Shown here: one piece after another, positions 1 to 8,276 of the stretch
Layout of the letters: every line of letters starts with the position of its first letter
How positions within the stretch are numbered: position 1 is the first letter of the stretch
Source of the DNA: Bacillus sp. FJAT-29937
GTDB taxonomy: Bacteria > Bacillota > Bacilli > Bacillales > Cytobacillaceae
Direction: 5' to 3'
Assembly: GCF_001509555.1 (NCBI RefSeq)
Contig: NZ_LMAS01000002.1
Coordinates: 248,001-312,000, forward strand
DNA length: 64,000 bases
Made by a program: the position numbers and the translations under genes
The notes under the pieces: generated by a model
Told to the model about the DNA's origin: nothing
The model's input: only the letters and a program-made list of their open reading frames with translations
The model's database searches: none

Positions 1-265
1 TCCGATTGGATCCATTCAAGTGCCTGATGGGGTAGAGCCGATCGCTCTCTTAAACGATGCCGTGACAGGCGGAGGATACGCGACGATTTGTACCATTATT
101 AGTACAGATTTAAATAAAATGGCCCAAATCAAGACCAATGAAAAAGTTCGGTTTGTGGCAGTTGATATCCACGAAGCACTTGAGATCCGCAAAGATTATC
201 AGAATAAAATCAATCAAATGAAGCAGCAAGTATTAGCTCAAGTAGGAGGATTAAAAAATGGCTGA
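1..265 (+). CDS. 5-oxoprolinase subunit C-like / AHS2 carboxyltransferase, 5' truncated
   Basis: Only the last ~87 residues are in the window; the reading frame is open from base 2, so the apparent GTG at 20 is internal. The visible part (PIGS..., then NDAVTGGGYATI) aligns by eye with the C-terminus of the complete PxpC-like protein at 11945-12922 (PIGS..., NDATTGGGFITI), at roughly 40% identity. Members of this family (allophanate hydrolase subunit 2, KipA, PxpC) form the carboxyltransferase or hydrolase core together with PxpB. The stop overlaps the start of the biotin carrier gene by 8 nt, so it is translated with the biotin carrier and biotin carboxylase. A PxpB partner probably lies just upstream, outside the window. 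It is a paralogue of the 11945 gene, not a recent copy. Confidence 0.85.
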   Translation, partial: PIGSIQVPDGVEPIALLNDAVTGGGYATICTIISTDLNKMAQIKTNEKVRFVAVDIHEALEIRKDYQNKINQMKQQVLAQVGGLKNG

Positions 266-506
266 ACAAAAAACAGTACTAACACCAATCCCAGGAGTTT
301 TCTATCGCAAACCAGCTCCAGATAAGGATGTGTATATAAAAGAAGGAGCCCTTGTAAAAGTGGGCGATGTGATCGGCCTTGTCGAGGTTATGAAAAACTT
401 TTACGAAATTAAAGCGGAGAATGAGGGAGTTCTAGCGCAATTCTTTGTTGAAGACGAGGACCTTCTCGATGCAGGCCAGGAAATAGCAGTCATCATTGAA
501 CAGTAA
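258..506 (+). CDS. Biotin carboxyl carrier protein (short, biotinyl-lipoyl domain only)
   Basis: An 82-residue protein that consists of little more than a biotinyl domain. The segment IPGVFYRKPAPD (residues 11-22) resembles the start of AccB carrier domains. The biotinylation site is EVMKNF with Lys46 as the acceptor; the usual motif is AMKM, so the residue before Met is Val and the one after Lys is Asn. It lacks the Ala/Pro-rich linker and N-terminal region of the housekeeping AccB (~150-160 residues). This points to a dedicated carrier for the neighbouring carboxylase rather than for acetyl-CoA carboxylase. It starts inside the preceding AHS2 gene and ends 28 nt before the biotin carboxylase start. 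Confidence 0.88.
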   Translation: MAEQKTVLTPIPGVFYRKPAPDKDVYIKEGALVKVGDVIGLVEVMKNFYEIKAENEGVLAQFFVEDEDLLDAGQEIAVIIEQ

Positions 507-534
507 AATTTTTCTGAAGAGGAGGGAAATGCGG

Positions 535-1890
535 ATGGCTTATTTTAAAAAGGTGCTGATTGCAAACAGAGGGGAAATTGCGAGGAGAATTATTCGCACC
601 TGTAAGAAGCTTGGCATCGATACAGTTGCAGTCTATTCCGAGGCTGATGCAGAGGCGCCTCATGTTAGTGAGGCTACTGAGGCTGTTTGCATCGGTCCAG
701 CCCAAGCGAAAAAAAGCTATCTTAATGTAGAAAAAGTTATTCAGGTAGCAAAAGAGACGAAATCGGATGCGATTCATCCGGGCTATGGATTTTTATCGGA
801 AAATCCGGAATTTGTTCGGCGCTGTGAGGAGGAAAATATTGTTTTTATCGGTCCTTCCGCAGAAACGATTCGCCTGATGGGAAGCAAGCTTGAAGCACGC
901 ATTCAAATGCAAAAAGCAGGCGTAAGCGTTGTACCGGGTACGGATAAAAGCATTGAATCGATAGAGGAAGCTATTCAGATTGCCAATGATCTTGGCTATC
1001 CGCTTATGCTAAAAGCAAGTGCGGGCGGCGGCGGTATCGGGATGCAGCTCGTGCATAATGAAGACGAGTTACAAAAGGTGTTTGATTCGACAAAACAGAA
1101 GGCAAATTCATTCTTCAATGATGGCACTGTTTTTCTGGAAAAATGGATTTCAACACCTCGCCATATTGAGGTGCAAGTCGTTGCAGATGCCTACGGAAAC
1201 GTCATGCATTTATTTGAAAGAGAATGCTCCGTCCAACGGCGAAATCAAAAGGTAATCGAGGAAAGTCCTTCGCCGTTTCTAGATGAAGCCCTTCGAAATG
1301 AGCTGTTGGAAGCGGCCATTCGTGGCGTTAAGCAAATCGATTATACAAATGTTGGCACAATGGAATTTATTTTTGACGGAAATAAAAATTTCTATTTCCT
1401 TGAGATGAATACCCGCTTGCAGGTCGAACATCCGGTAACGGAAGAAATAACAGGATTGGATTTAGTGGAGCTGCAGCTAAAGATAGCTGCAAAAGAACGA
1501 TTGACTTTTACCCAGGATGATATTACAAAAACAGGCCATGCAATTGAATGCAGGCTTTATGCAGAGGATCCAGTAACGTTCTTCCCTAGTCCGGGGGTTA
1601 TTTCTAGCTTGGAGCTGCCGGGAGATGATGTCAGGTATGATTTTGGCTTCATTAACGGAAGTGCGGTTACCCCTTTTTATGATCCGATGATTGGAAAAAT
1701 TATCGTTCACGGCATATCCCGTGATGACGCAATTTGTAAAATGCAAAAAGTTCTTGAAGAAATGGATATTCAGGGAGTAAAAACGAATCTGCCGCTCCTC
1801 GAAAAGATAATGAAAAACGAGCAATTTATAAGCGGAAATTATACGACTGAATTTCTGGCAGAGCATAAAGCAGAACTGCAAAAGAGGTGA
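535..1890 (+). CDS. Biotin carboxylase (AccC-like, ATP-grasp)
   Basis: A 451-residue biotin carboxylase of usual family length, catalysing ATP- and bicarbonate-dependent carboxylation of carrier-bound biotin. Visible features are the N-terminal biotin-carboxylase domain (FKKVLIANRGEIARR), the glycine-rich ATP-grasp loop KASAGGGGIGM, and the signature EMNTRLQVEHPVTE. I chose ATG 535 because GGAGGG at 521-526 is 8 nt upstream; the ATG at 529 is too close, and the TTG at 496 lies inside the previous gene. Its place between the biotin carrier and PxpA, beside AHS2, makes a discrete-subunit version of a urea-carboxylase-like architecture more likely than a fatty-acid role. Confidence 0.92.
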   Translation: MAYFKKVLIANRGEIARRIIRTCKKLGIDTVAVYSEADAEAPHVSEATEAVCIGPAQAKKSYLNVEKVIQVAKETKSDAIHPGYGFLSENPEFVRRCEEENIVFIGPSAETIRLMGSKLEARIQMQKAGVSVVPGTDKSIESIEEAIQIANDLGYPLMLKASAGGGGIGMQLVHNEDELQKVFDSTKQKANSFFNDGTVFLEKWISTPRHIEVQVVADAYGNVMHLFERECSVQRRNQKVIEESPSPFLDEALRNELLEAAIRGVKQIDYTNVGTMEFIFDGNKNFYFLEMNTRLQVEHPVTEEITGLDLVELQLKIAAKERLTFTQDDITKTGHAIECRLYAEDPVTFFPSPGVISSLELPGDDVRYDFGFINGSAVTPFYDPMIGKIIVHGISRDDAICKMQKVLEEMDIQGVKTNLPLLEKIMKNEQFISGNYTTEFLAEHKAELQKR

Positions 1891-1895
1891 AATAA

Positions 1896-2660
1896 ATGCT
1901 TAAAGTAGATTTGAACTGTGATATGGGGGAAAGCTTTGGCCTCTATGAATTAGGCAATGATGAAGAAATGATGCAGTACATTACCTCCGCCAACATCGCT
2001 TGTGGTTTTCATGCTGGTGATCCGCATGTAATGAGGAAGACAGTAGAGCTTGCGAAGAAATACGAAGTTGGAATTGGCGCGCATCCCGGATTTCCTGATC
2101 TATTGGGCTTTGGCCGCCGATTCATGACTTGTACGCCAGCAGAAGTTAAAGATTATGTCATGTACCAGGTTGGTGCTTTAAGAGAATTCTGTGCTTCAGC
2201 CAAAGTGAATATCCAGCATTGTAAGCCGCATGGAGCTTTATTTATGAAAGCGGCGGAGGATAAGGCATTAGCACGTGCCATTTTAGAGACGCTTCATAAT
2301 ATCGATCCGGAAATGATTATTTTCGCTCTTAATCAGTCCGAATTGTTTGAGGAAGCAATTAAAATGGGCGTTCCAGTTGCGAAAGAAGCTTATTCGGATC
2401 GTGAGCATACTGAAAGCGGCTCGATTGTTTTGACGAGGAAAGGGACGGCAATCACCGATTATGAGGCCATGGCGCAACGGGTTGTTCAAATGGTGAAAGA
2501 AGAACGGGTGATCACTCATGATGGGAAGGATGCTCCGATCAAAGCTGAAACCATTTGCATACACGGCGATACACCAGGTGCACCTATTTTAGCCAAGACA
2601 ATAGTTGAGGCCTTAAAGATGAGCGGAGTGGAGATTGTTCCAATTAGGAAAATAATTTAA
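1896..2660 (+). CDS. pxpA: LamB/YcsF family protein, 5-oxoprolinase subunit A
   Basis: A 254-residue protein with the family's N-terminal signature DLNCDMGESFG (residues 5-15) and the conserved HCKPHGALF and HGDTPGAP segments. PxpA acts with PxpB and PxpC to open 5-oxoproline in an ATP-dependent way; relatives may act on other lactams. It starts 5 nt after the biotin carboxylase stop with a GAGGTGA site, so it is co-translated. Association with a biotin carboxylase and carrier suggests a biotin-dependent variant of the Pxp reaction. Whether the substrate is 5-oxoproline or the product of the molybdenum hydroxylase downstream cannot be read from the sequence. Confidence 0.9.
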   Translation: MLKVDLNCDMGESFGLYELGNDEEMMQYITSANIACGFHAGDPHVMRKTVELAKKYEVGIGAHPGFPDLLGFGRRFMTCTPAEVKDYVMYQVGALREFCASAKVNIQHCKPHGALFMKAAEDKALARAILETLHNIDPEMIIFALNQSELFEEAIKMGVPVAKEAYSDREHTESGSIVLTRKGTAITDYEAMAQRVVQMVKEERVITHDGKDAPIKAETICIHGDTPGAPILAKTIVEALKMSGVEIVPIRKII

Positions 2661-2665
2661 ATATA

Positions 2666-2697
2666 GGAGCCATCGCTCCCTTCCTTTATAGGAAGGG
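2666..2697 (+). other. Overlapping stem-loops between pxpA and coxG
   Basis: GGAGC (2666-2670) pairs with GCTCC (2675-2679), and CCCTTCC (2678-2684) pairs with GGAAGGG (2691-2697) around a TTTATA loop. The stems share two bases, so they compete. No T-run follows, so this is not a convincing terminator; it may be a processing or mRNA-stability element in the intergenic gap. Confidence 0.4.
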
Positions 2698-2790
2698 ATA
2701 AGGCTGTGATTAGCAAAGTTTTAAAATGGAATTATTCGAATTTTGGAAATAAACAACAAGATGTCAAAACTGTTATAAGGAGAGGTCGCT

Positions 2791-3237
2791 TTGAAAATTG
2801 AGCATTCATATACTTTCAAGGGTATCCCAAGAGAAGTGCTATGGAGAACCATTCAAGATAAGGAGGTGTTGAAAAGGTCGTTACCAGGATGTAAGTCATT
2901 TGTTGAGGTAGAGGACAATGTTTTTGAGTCTGAGCTAGGCATTAGTATTGGTCCTGTAAAGGGAGTTTTTACAGGGGGTGTCCGGCAGGTTGATCAAAAG
3001 GATCCTGAATTTTACCGTCTGCTTGTTACCGGAAAGGGCAAGCCAGGTGAAATTGATGCGGATGCTGAAATGGCTTTAATTGAAACAGAAGAAGGAACTG
3101 TACTTGAATGCAAGGCAGATGTGAAATTGACAGGTATTCTCGCTTCGGTTGGCCAGAGAGTCATGAGTGGAGTTGCGAAGGTCGTCATTGGTCAATTTTT
3201 TAAAGATATAGATAAAGAGGCGAAACAGCTCGTCTAA
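2791..3237 (+). CDS. CoxG-like SRPBCC protein (carbon monoxide dehydrogenase subunit G family)
   Basis: A 148-residue protein resembling the CoxG/SRPBCC fold: the N-terminal strand HSYTFKGIPREVLWR, then LPGCKSF, and a C-terminal amphipathic helix. CoxG proteins accompany molybdenum hydroxylases of the CO dehydrogenase/xanthine dehydrogenase family and have been linked to maturation or membrane recruitment. The start is TTG 2791, set by AAGGAGAGG at 2777-2785. It precedes the 2Fe-2S subunit by 70 nt. The name does not imply CO oxidation here (see the large subunit). Confidence 0.8.
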   Translation: MKIEHSYTFKGIPREVLWRTIQDKEVLKRSLPGCKSFVEVEDNVFESELGISIGPVKGVFTGGVRQVDQKDPEFYRLLVTGKGKPGEIDADAEMALIETEEGTVLECKADVKLTGILASVGQRVMSGVAKVVIGQFFKDIDKEAKQLV

Positions 3238-3307
3238 CGTAATTTAATTATTTCTGTAGCGAGCCAAGGTAAATGTAATTAAAGGTACTAATTGGGAGGT
3301 GCAGTGA

Positions 3308-3820
3308 ATGGCAATCGAAAATGTAAATGTAAAGGTGAAAATCAACGGAAAAGAAAAATGCGCGGATGTAGAGCCGCGAACGCTGCTTGTTCACTATATT
3401 CGTGATGATCTTGGTTTGACAGGTACTCATATTGGCTGTGATACAAGTCAGTGTGGAGCATGTTCGGTTATGGTGGATGGAGAAGTAGTGAAATCGTGTA
3501 CAATGTTGGCTGTTCAAGCAGACGGATCAGAAATTACAACAGTAGAAGGCCTAGGGCAAGTAGGGAATTTGCATCCAATCCAGCAAAGTTTTTGGGAAAA
3601 GCATGGGCTGCAATGCGGATACTGTACACCTGGGGTGATGATTGCAGCGGTTGGTCTGCTGAAGCAAAATCCAAATCCAACTGATGAGGAAATTCGTGAA
3701 GGACTTGAAGGGGTTATTTGCCGCTGTACTGGCTATCAATTTATTGTTGAAGCAGTCAAACATGCAGCGCAGCTTATGAGAGAAACGGAAGTTCAATTAG
3801 TAGGAGAGGAGCGCTCATAA
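3308..3820 (+). CDS. Molybdenum hydroxylase small subunit, two [2Fe-2S] clusters (CoxS/XdhC-type)
   Basis: A 170-residue iron-sulfur subunit that passes electrons from the Mo centre to FAD. The plant-type cluster ligands are Cys44, Cys49, Cys52 and Cys64. The second cluster uses Cys103 and Cys106 (QCGYCTPG) with Cys138 and Cys140 (CRCTGY). Gln102 is the residue that in relatives contacts the molybdopterin cofactor. Length and motif order match CoxS and aldehyde/nicotinate dehydrogenase small subunits. Its last base is the first base of the next start codon (TAATG), so it is translationally coupled to the large subunit. Confidence 0.93.
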   Translation: MAIENVNVKVKINGKEKCADVEPRTLLVHYIRDDLGLTGTHIGCDTSQCGACSVMVDGEVVKSCTMLAVQADGSEITTVEGLGQVGNLHPIQQSFWEKHGLQCGYCTPGVMIAAVGLLKQNPNPTDEEIREGLEGVICRCTGYQFIVEAVKHAAQLMRETEVQLVGEERS

Positions 3821-6165
3821 TGACAAAGGTTGTTGGTGCTCGGCTGAAGAGGAAAGAAGATCCTAAGCTGATTACAGGTAATGGTAATTTTTCAGATGAC
3901 ATTGTACTCCCAGGAATGCTGCATGCCGCTATTTTGCGGAGCCCGCATGCTCATGCCATGATCAAAAGCATTAATGTGGAGGAAGCATTAAAGGCACCAG
4001 GGGTTGTAGCGATTTATACCGGGAAAGATTTAGAAGGCAAAATTGGCCGGATCCCTTCATCATGGCTTGTCCCGGGATGTGATTTGAAGGAAGCCCCGCA
4101 ATATCCACTGGCGATTGATCGAGTTCGCTATGTGGGAGATGGTGTTGCACTAGTCATTGCGGAAGGCCGCTATGCGGTTCGTGATGCCATGTACTTAATC
4201 GATGTTGAGTATGAAACGCTTGCACCTGCAGTAGGGCAGAAGAAATCGATGCAAGACAATGCTCCACTTGTTCATGACGATATTGAAAACAATATTGCGT
4301 TCCATTGGAAGGCGGGAGCAGTGCCTGAAGAGGTTTGTGAAAATGCAGAGGTATCTATTAAGCAAAGCTTTTATGTACAGCGGGTAGCGCCAAGTCCGAT
4401 TGAAACACGTGCAGCTATTGGCCAGTACAATCCTGGAAGCGGAGACTTGACACTTTGGTGCACCTCCCAAAATCCTCATATTCATCGGATGGTTTTAAGC
4501 GAAGTGCTCGGAATCTCAGAAGCTAAATTACAGGTAATTGCTCCAGATATGGGCGGTGGCTTTGGCGGAAAAATCGGCGTCTATCCTGATGAAGCACTTG
4601 TTGGCTATGCAGCACGGGATTTAGGCCGTCCTGTGAAATGGATTGAGGAAAGAAATGAACACTTTACTGCCTCTAACTATGGACGTGATGAAGTCCTTGA
4701 TGTCGAGTTATATGGGAAAAGGGATGGAACGCTAAGTGCCATTCGGGTGAAAAATACCCATAACGTCGGCGCATATTTATCGACAATGGGTCCAGGTGTT
4801 TCCACAATTGATTTTGGACTTATGATTACCGGGGCTTATAAAATCCCTCATGCATCATGTGAAACGTTTGGCGTTTATACGAATACAACACCAACTGACG
4901 CCTATCGTGGGGCAGGTAAGCCGGAATCAACTTATCAAATTGAGCGTGCAATTGAGTTATTCGCAAAAGAGATCGGGATGGATCCTATAGAGCTTCGAAG
5001 GAAAAATTTTGCCCAGAAAGAAGAGTTTCCTTTTACGAATGCACAGGGCTTAGTGTATGACAGCGGGGATTATGAAAAGCCGCTGGCAAAGGCTCTTGAG
5101 ATGCTAGATTATAATAAATTCCGGGAAGAACAGAAGGAACTGCGCAAGCAAGGAAAACTTGTCGGCATTGGGTTCTCCACATATGTGGAATTATGCGGAT
5201 TTGGACCATCTAAAGTTGCTGGTGCAATTGGATTCCAAGGGGGAGTTTGGGAAAACTCAACCGTTCGGGTCCATCCATCTGGAAAGGTGACAGTCTATTC
5301 TGGAACCTCTCCGCATGGTCAAGGACATGCGACAACTTTTGGTCAAGTCGTATCGGAAAAGCTTGGCATTCCAATGGATGACATTGAACTCGTGTTTAGC
5401 GATACAAAGTCAATCTCGATGGGGTGGGGAACATATGGATCCCGTTCAGTAGCCGTAGGGGGCGCTGCAGTTTCCTTTGCGACAGACCGCGTTATTGAAA
5501 AGGCAAAGAAAATTGCTGCCCATGAGCTTGAAGCTTCTGTAGAAGACATTGCATTTGAAAATGGAATCTTTTCAGTGAATGGCCAACCAGGCTTTGTACG
5601 CACATTCCAAGAAATAGCCAAATCAGCCAATATGGCATGGAATTTGCCGGAAGGATTAGAACCATCCTTAGAAGCTCAGGCCTTTTTCGACCCGGAAAAC
5701 TTTGTGTATCCGTTTGGCACACATATTGCGGTTGTTGAAATTGATAAGGCAACTGGACAAATCGAAATCAAACGATATATAGCAGTTGATGATGTTGGGC
5801 GTGTTATCAACCCATTAACCGCAGAAGGCCAAGTGCATGGCGGTATTGCTCAGGGAATCGGTCAGGCACTTTGGGAGGGAGCAGTTTATAACGAAGATGG
5901 GCAGCTGTTAACCGGAACATTTATGGATTATGTGCTGCCAAAAGCTCGCTTTTTCCCTAAGATCGAAACGGCTTTTACTGAAACCTTATCCCCAGTTAAC
6001 CCACTTGGTGCAAAAGGGATTGGAGAAACAGGGACGACTGCATCAACTCCAGCGATCATGAACGCGGTTATGGATGCGCTTGAGCAATACGGAATTAAAG
6101 ATATTGAAATGCCGCTTACACCTGAAAAAGTATGGCGGGCTATTTCAGAAAGTGAGGGCAAGTAA
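3820..6165 (+). CDS. Molybdenum hydroxylase large (molybdopterin-binding) subunit
   Basis: A 781-residue Mo-cofactor subunit of the xanthine dehydrogenase/CoxL family that hydroxylates its substrate with water-derived oxygen. The N-terminal a/b hammerhead domain is followed by MGGGFGGK (cofactor loop). The active-site loop AYRGAGK is at residues 361-367, and the catalytic glutamate is Glu736 in GIGETG. The loop lacks the cysteine of true (form I) CO dehydrogenase (AYRCSFR), so CO is not the expected substrate; an aldehyde or N-heterocycle is. Neighbouring biotin-dependent lactam-hydrolase genes favour an N-heterocycle (inference). Confidence 0.93.
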   Translation: MTKVVGARLKRKEDPKLITGNGNFSDDIVLPGMLHAAILRSPHAHAMIKSINVEEALKAPGVVAIYTGKDLEGKIGRIPSSWLVPGCDLKEAPQYPLAIDRVRYVGDGVALVIAEGRYAVRDAMYLIDVEYETLAPAVGQKKSMQDNAPLVHDDIENNIAFHWKAGAVPEEVCENAEVSIKQSFYVQRVAPSPIETRAAIGQYNPGSGDLTLWCTSQNPHIHRMVLSEVLGISEAKLQVIAPDMGGGFGGKIGVYPDEALVGYAARDLGRPVKWIEERNEHFTASNYGRDEVLDVELYGKRDGTLSAIRVKNTHNVGAYLSTMGPGVSTIDFGLMITGAYKIPHASCETFGVYTNTTPTDAYRGAGKPESTYQIERAIELFAKEIGMDPIELRRKNFAQKEEFPFTNAQGLVYDSGDYEKPLAKALEMLDYNKFREEQKELRKQGKLVGIGFSTYVELCGFGPSKVAGAIGFQGGVWENSTVRVHPSGKVTVYSGTSPHGQGHATTFGQVVSEKLGIPMDDIELVFSDTKSISMGWGTYGSRSVAVGGAAVSFATDRVIEKAKKIAAHELEASVEDIAFENGIFSVNGQPGFVRTFQEIAKSANMAWNLPEGLEPSLEAQAFFDPENFVYPFGTHIAVVEIDKATGQIEIKRYIAVDDVGRVINPLTAEGQVHGGIAQGIGQALWEGAVYNEDGQLLTGTFMDYVLPKARFFPKIETAFTETLSPVNPLGAKGIGETGTTASTPAIMNAVMDALEQYGIKDIEMPLTPEKVWRAISESEGK

Positions 6166-6166
6166 T

Positions 6167-7024
6167 TTGATACCTTCTAAATTTGATTATGTTCGCGTAA
6201 ATTCCATTGATGAGGCCATTCAGCAATTACAGCAATGTAATGGCGAAGGAAAGCTGATTGCTGGAGGGCATAGCTTAGTTCCACTTTTGAAATTCAGATT
6301 ATCGGAGCCAGGCGCTCTGATAGATATTAGCCGCATTGCCGAGCTAAAAGGGGTTCAAAAGGATGGAGATCGCATCGTTATTGGTGCACTCACGACCCAT
6401 TTCCAAGTTGCGAATGATCCAATTGTAAAAGAACATATTCCTGTTTTATCTGAAACCGTCAGTCAAATTGGCGATTTGCAGGTGCGCAACCGGGGAACGA
6501 TTGGCGGGAATATTGCTCATGCGGATCCAGCTGCAGACTTACCGGCCGCCGCTTACGTCCTTGATGCGGAAATTGCCTTTCATGGAGAAGCTGGCCCTGA
6601 GAAGATGGATATAGACAGCTTCATCGTAGGACCGCTTATTACGATGCTCCCTGAAAATAGTGTGTTAACGAGCGTTTCGTTTGCCATTCCACCAACGCAT
6701 ACGAAATCTACTTATCTTAAATTTTTCCACCCGGCTTCTGGTTATCCTGTCATCGGAGTCGCTGTTGTTGCTGGGGTTGGGGAAAATGATGTCATTGATT
6801 ACATTAAAATTGCCATTACAGGTGTCGGGGATGTTCCATACCGTGCGACCTCTGTAGAGGATAAGCTTCTTGGCCAAACCTTGTCTGAATCGGTGATTAA
6901 AGAAGCTGCACAATTGGCAGCCGATGAAGGGGAAATGGCATCTGATCTATACACTTCTGAGGAGTATAGAAGAAACCTTTGCAAGGTGTATACGGAGAGG
7001 GCATTGCATTCTGTCTTTTATTAA
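6167..7024 (+). CDS. Molybdenum hydroxylase FAD-binding subunit (CoxM-like)
   Basis: A 285-residue flavoprotein with the family's FAD-pyrophosphate motif AGGHSLVPLLK and the second motif TIGGNIAHADPAADLP, followed by the CO_deh_flav C-terminal domain. It completes a small-large-medium set of subunits and hands electrons to the final acceptor. The start is TTG 6167, two bases after the large-subunit stop, with GAGGG at 6154-6158 inside that gene; the frame is open further upstream only within the large-subunit gene. A terminator-like hairpin follows. Confidence 0.9.
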   Translation: MIPSKFDYVRVNSIDEAIQQLQQCNGEGKLIAGGHSLVPLLKFRLSEPGALIDISRIAELKGVQKDGDRIVIGALTTHFQVANDPIVKEHIPVLSETVSQIGDLQVRNRGTIGGNIAHADPAADLPAAAYVLDAEIAFHGEAGPEKMDIDSFIVGPLITMLPENSVLTSVSFAIPPTHTKSTYLKFFHPASGYPVIGVAVVAGVGENDVIDYIKIAITGVGDVPYRATSVEDKLLGQTLSESVIKEAAQLAADEGEMASDLYTSEEYRRNLCKVYTERALHSVFY

Positions 7025-7044
7025 AAAAATAGTTAAATAGAATA

Positions 7045-7079
7045 GGGGGCGCATCTTAACTAGAGAGACGCCCCTTTTT
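7045..7079 (+). terminator. Intra-cluster intrinsic terminator
   Basis: GGGGCG (7046-7051) pairs with CGCCCC (7069-7074), followed by TTTTT. It lies between the FAD subunit and the maturation genes and would lower expression of xdhC/mocA relative to the enzyme subunits. Confidence 0.65.
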
Positions 7080-7107
7080 AAATTTATTATTTTAAGGAGG
7101 TAAAAGG

Positions 7108-7434
7108 ATGACTGACAATGAATTAATAATTGAAGCTATAAATAACACAAGAAAATTAGGTCGAAAATCGGCATTAGCCACTGTAGTAAGTGTTGCGGGT
7201 TCAGCTTATAAAAGAGAAGGGGCGAAAATGCTGGTTGATGAGGAAGAGAATAGGATCGGGATGATTTCAGGAGGATGTCTGGAGTCGGATGTTGCTGAAG
7301 TGGCAAAATCTGTAATGGCGTCAGGCGCCCCTATTTTAAAGACATACGATTTAGATGAGGATCTAGTTTGGGGACTTGGACTTGGCTGCCCAGGCACGGT
7401 GAAAATTTACATCGAACCTGTCGAGCCTTATTAA
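7108..7434 (+). CDS. XdhC/CoxI family, N-terminal domain as a separate protein
   Basis: A 108-residue protein carrying only the XdhC_CoxI domain: LATVVSVAGSAYKREGAKM and GMISGGCLESDVAE (conserved Cys), ending at GLGLGCPGTVKIYIEP. XdhC proteins bind the Mo cofactor, promote its sulfuration and insert it into the apoenzyme. In most relatives this domain is fused to a C-terminal Rossmann domain; here that half is the next gene. Both halves have their own ribosome binding sites (TTAAGGAGG before this one), so this is a real split, not a sequencing frameshift. Confidence 0.88.
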   Translation: MTDNELIIEAINNTRKLGRKSALATVVSVAGSAYKREGAKMLVDEEENRIGMISGGCLESDVAEVAKSVMASGAPILKTYDLDEDLVWGLGLGCPGTVKIYIEPVEPY

Positions 7435-7454
7435 ATAATTGATGGAGGGGTAAT

Positions 7455-8276
7455 ATGTTAAATCTATCACCATTTGAAGCATGGTTAACTAGTTTCAAAG
7501 AAGAGCGGGAGTGTGTCCTGGCAACAATTCTGCCAATCAATCCATCACATCAATCTAAAGAGCCTTACCGTTTGTTTGTTTCTGGAAGCCGCGAAACGAT
7601 TGGCGACCTTGGCGATGAGGACATCAATCTAAGGGTAACAGAGCTGGCAAGTAGAAAATTAAATGAAACAAATCCAAAGTCGGAGACACGTGTGTTCACA
7701 ATGCCGGACGGCAATGAGATTCATGTTTTTATAGATGTATATATTCCACCGGTAGAATTGATGATTTTCGGTGCCGGACATGATGCCATTCCAGTGGCAA
7801 AATATGCGGTTTCATTAGGATTCAAAACAACTGTTGTAGACCAAAGGGAATTTTACAATAATGAGGAGCGTTTTCCGGGAACGAACAGGCTGATCGTCAA
7901 AACGAGTGAATTTCAGGAGAAAATTAAGATTGGCAGGAGAACCTATATCGTTGTGATGAATCATCATATTGAGAGAGACCAGGAAACATTAAAGTTTGTT
8001 TTGCGCTCCCCATCGCCATATATTGGTGTCCTTGGCCCGCGCTCCCGCCGCATTCGAATGATAGAGGGTCTGGGGGAAGACGGAGTCTTTTTCGATGAAA
8101 ATGAACTGAATAGAATGTACAGTCCAATTGGTTTAGATATTGGAGCTGTATCACCAGAAGAAATCGCCCTTAGTATTCTAGCAGAGGTAGTTGCGAAAAA
8201 GAATGGCCATTCGGGAGGATTTTTACAAGGATCTGATTATATTCACCGGGCATCGAGCACGAAGGAGCCCGTATGA
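7455..8276 (+). CDS. XdhC/CoxI family, C-terminal Rossmann domain protein
   Basis: A 273-residue protein. Its second half is the XdhC C-terminal Rossmann domain: MIFGAGHDAIPVAKYA (GxGxD-type nucleotide loop), VVDQREFYN, VVMNHH and YIGVLGPRSRR. About 95 residues before this (WLTSFKEERECVLATI) look like a degenerate N-terminal XdhC domain. It starts at ATG 7455 with GGAGGGG and ends in a 4-nt ATGA overlap with the nucleotidyltransferase gene. It probably works with the 108-residue protein in Mo-cofactor insertion. Confidence 0.88.
   Translation: MLNLSPFEAWLTSFKEERECVLATILPINPSHQSKEPYRLFVSGSRETIGDLGDEDINLRVTELASRKLNETNPKSETRVFTMPDGNEIHVFIDVYIPPVELMIFGAGHDAIPVAKYAVSLGFKTTVVDQREFYNNEERFPGTNRLIVKTSEFQEKIKIGRRTYIVVMNHHIERDQETLKFVLRSPSPYIGVLGPRSRRIRMIEGLGEDGVFFDENELNRMYSPIGLDIGAVSPEEIALSILAEVVAKKNGHSGGFLQGSDYIHRASSTKEPV

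Noticed and set aside
496-534. N-terminal extension of biotin carboxylase from TTG 496
   Set aside because: It would overlap the biotin carrier gene and has no ribosome binding site, while ATG 535 has GGAGGG at good distance.
3308-7024. Aerobic carbon monoxide dehydrogenase
   Set aside because: The CoxL active-site loop lacks the Cu-binding cysteine; AYRGAGK is the general molybdenum hydroxylase type.
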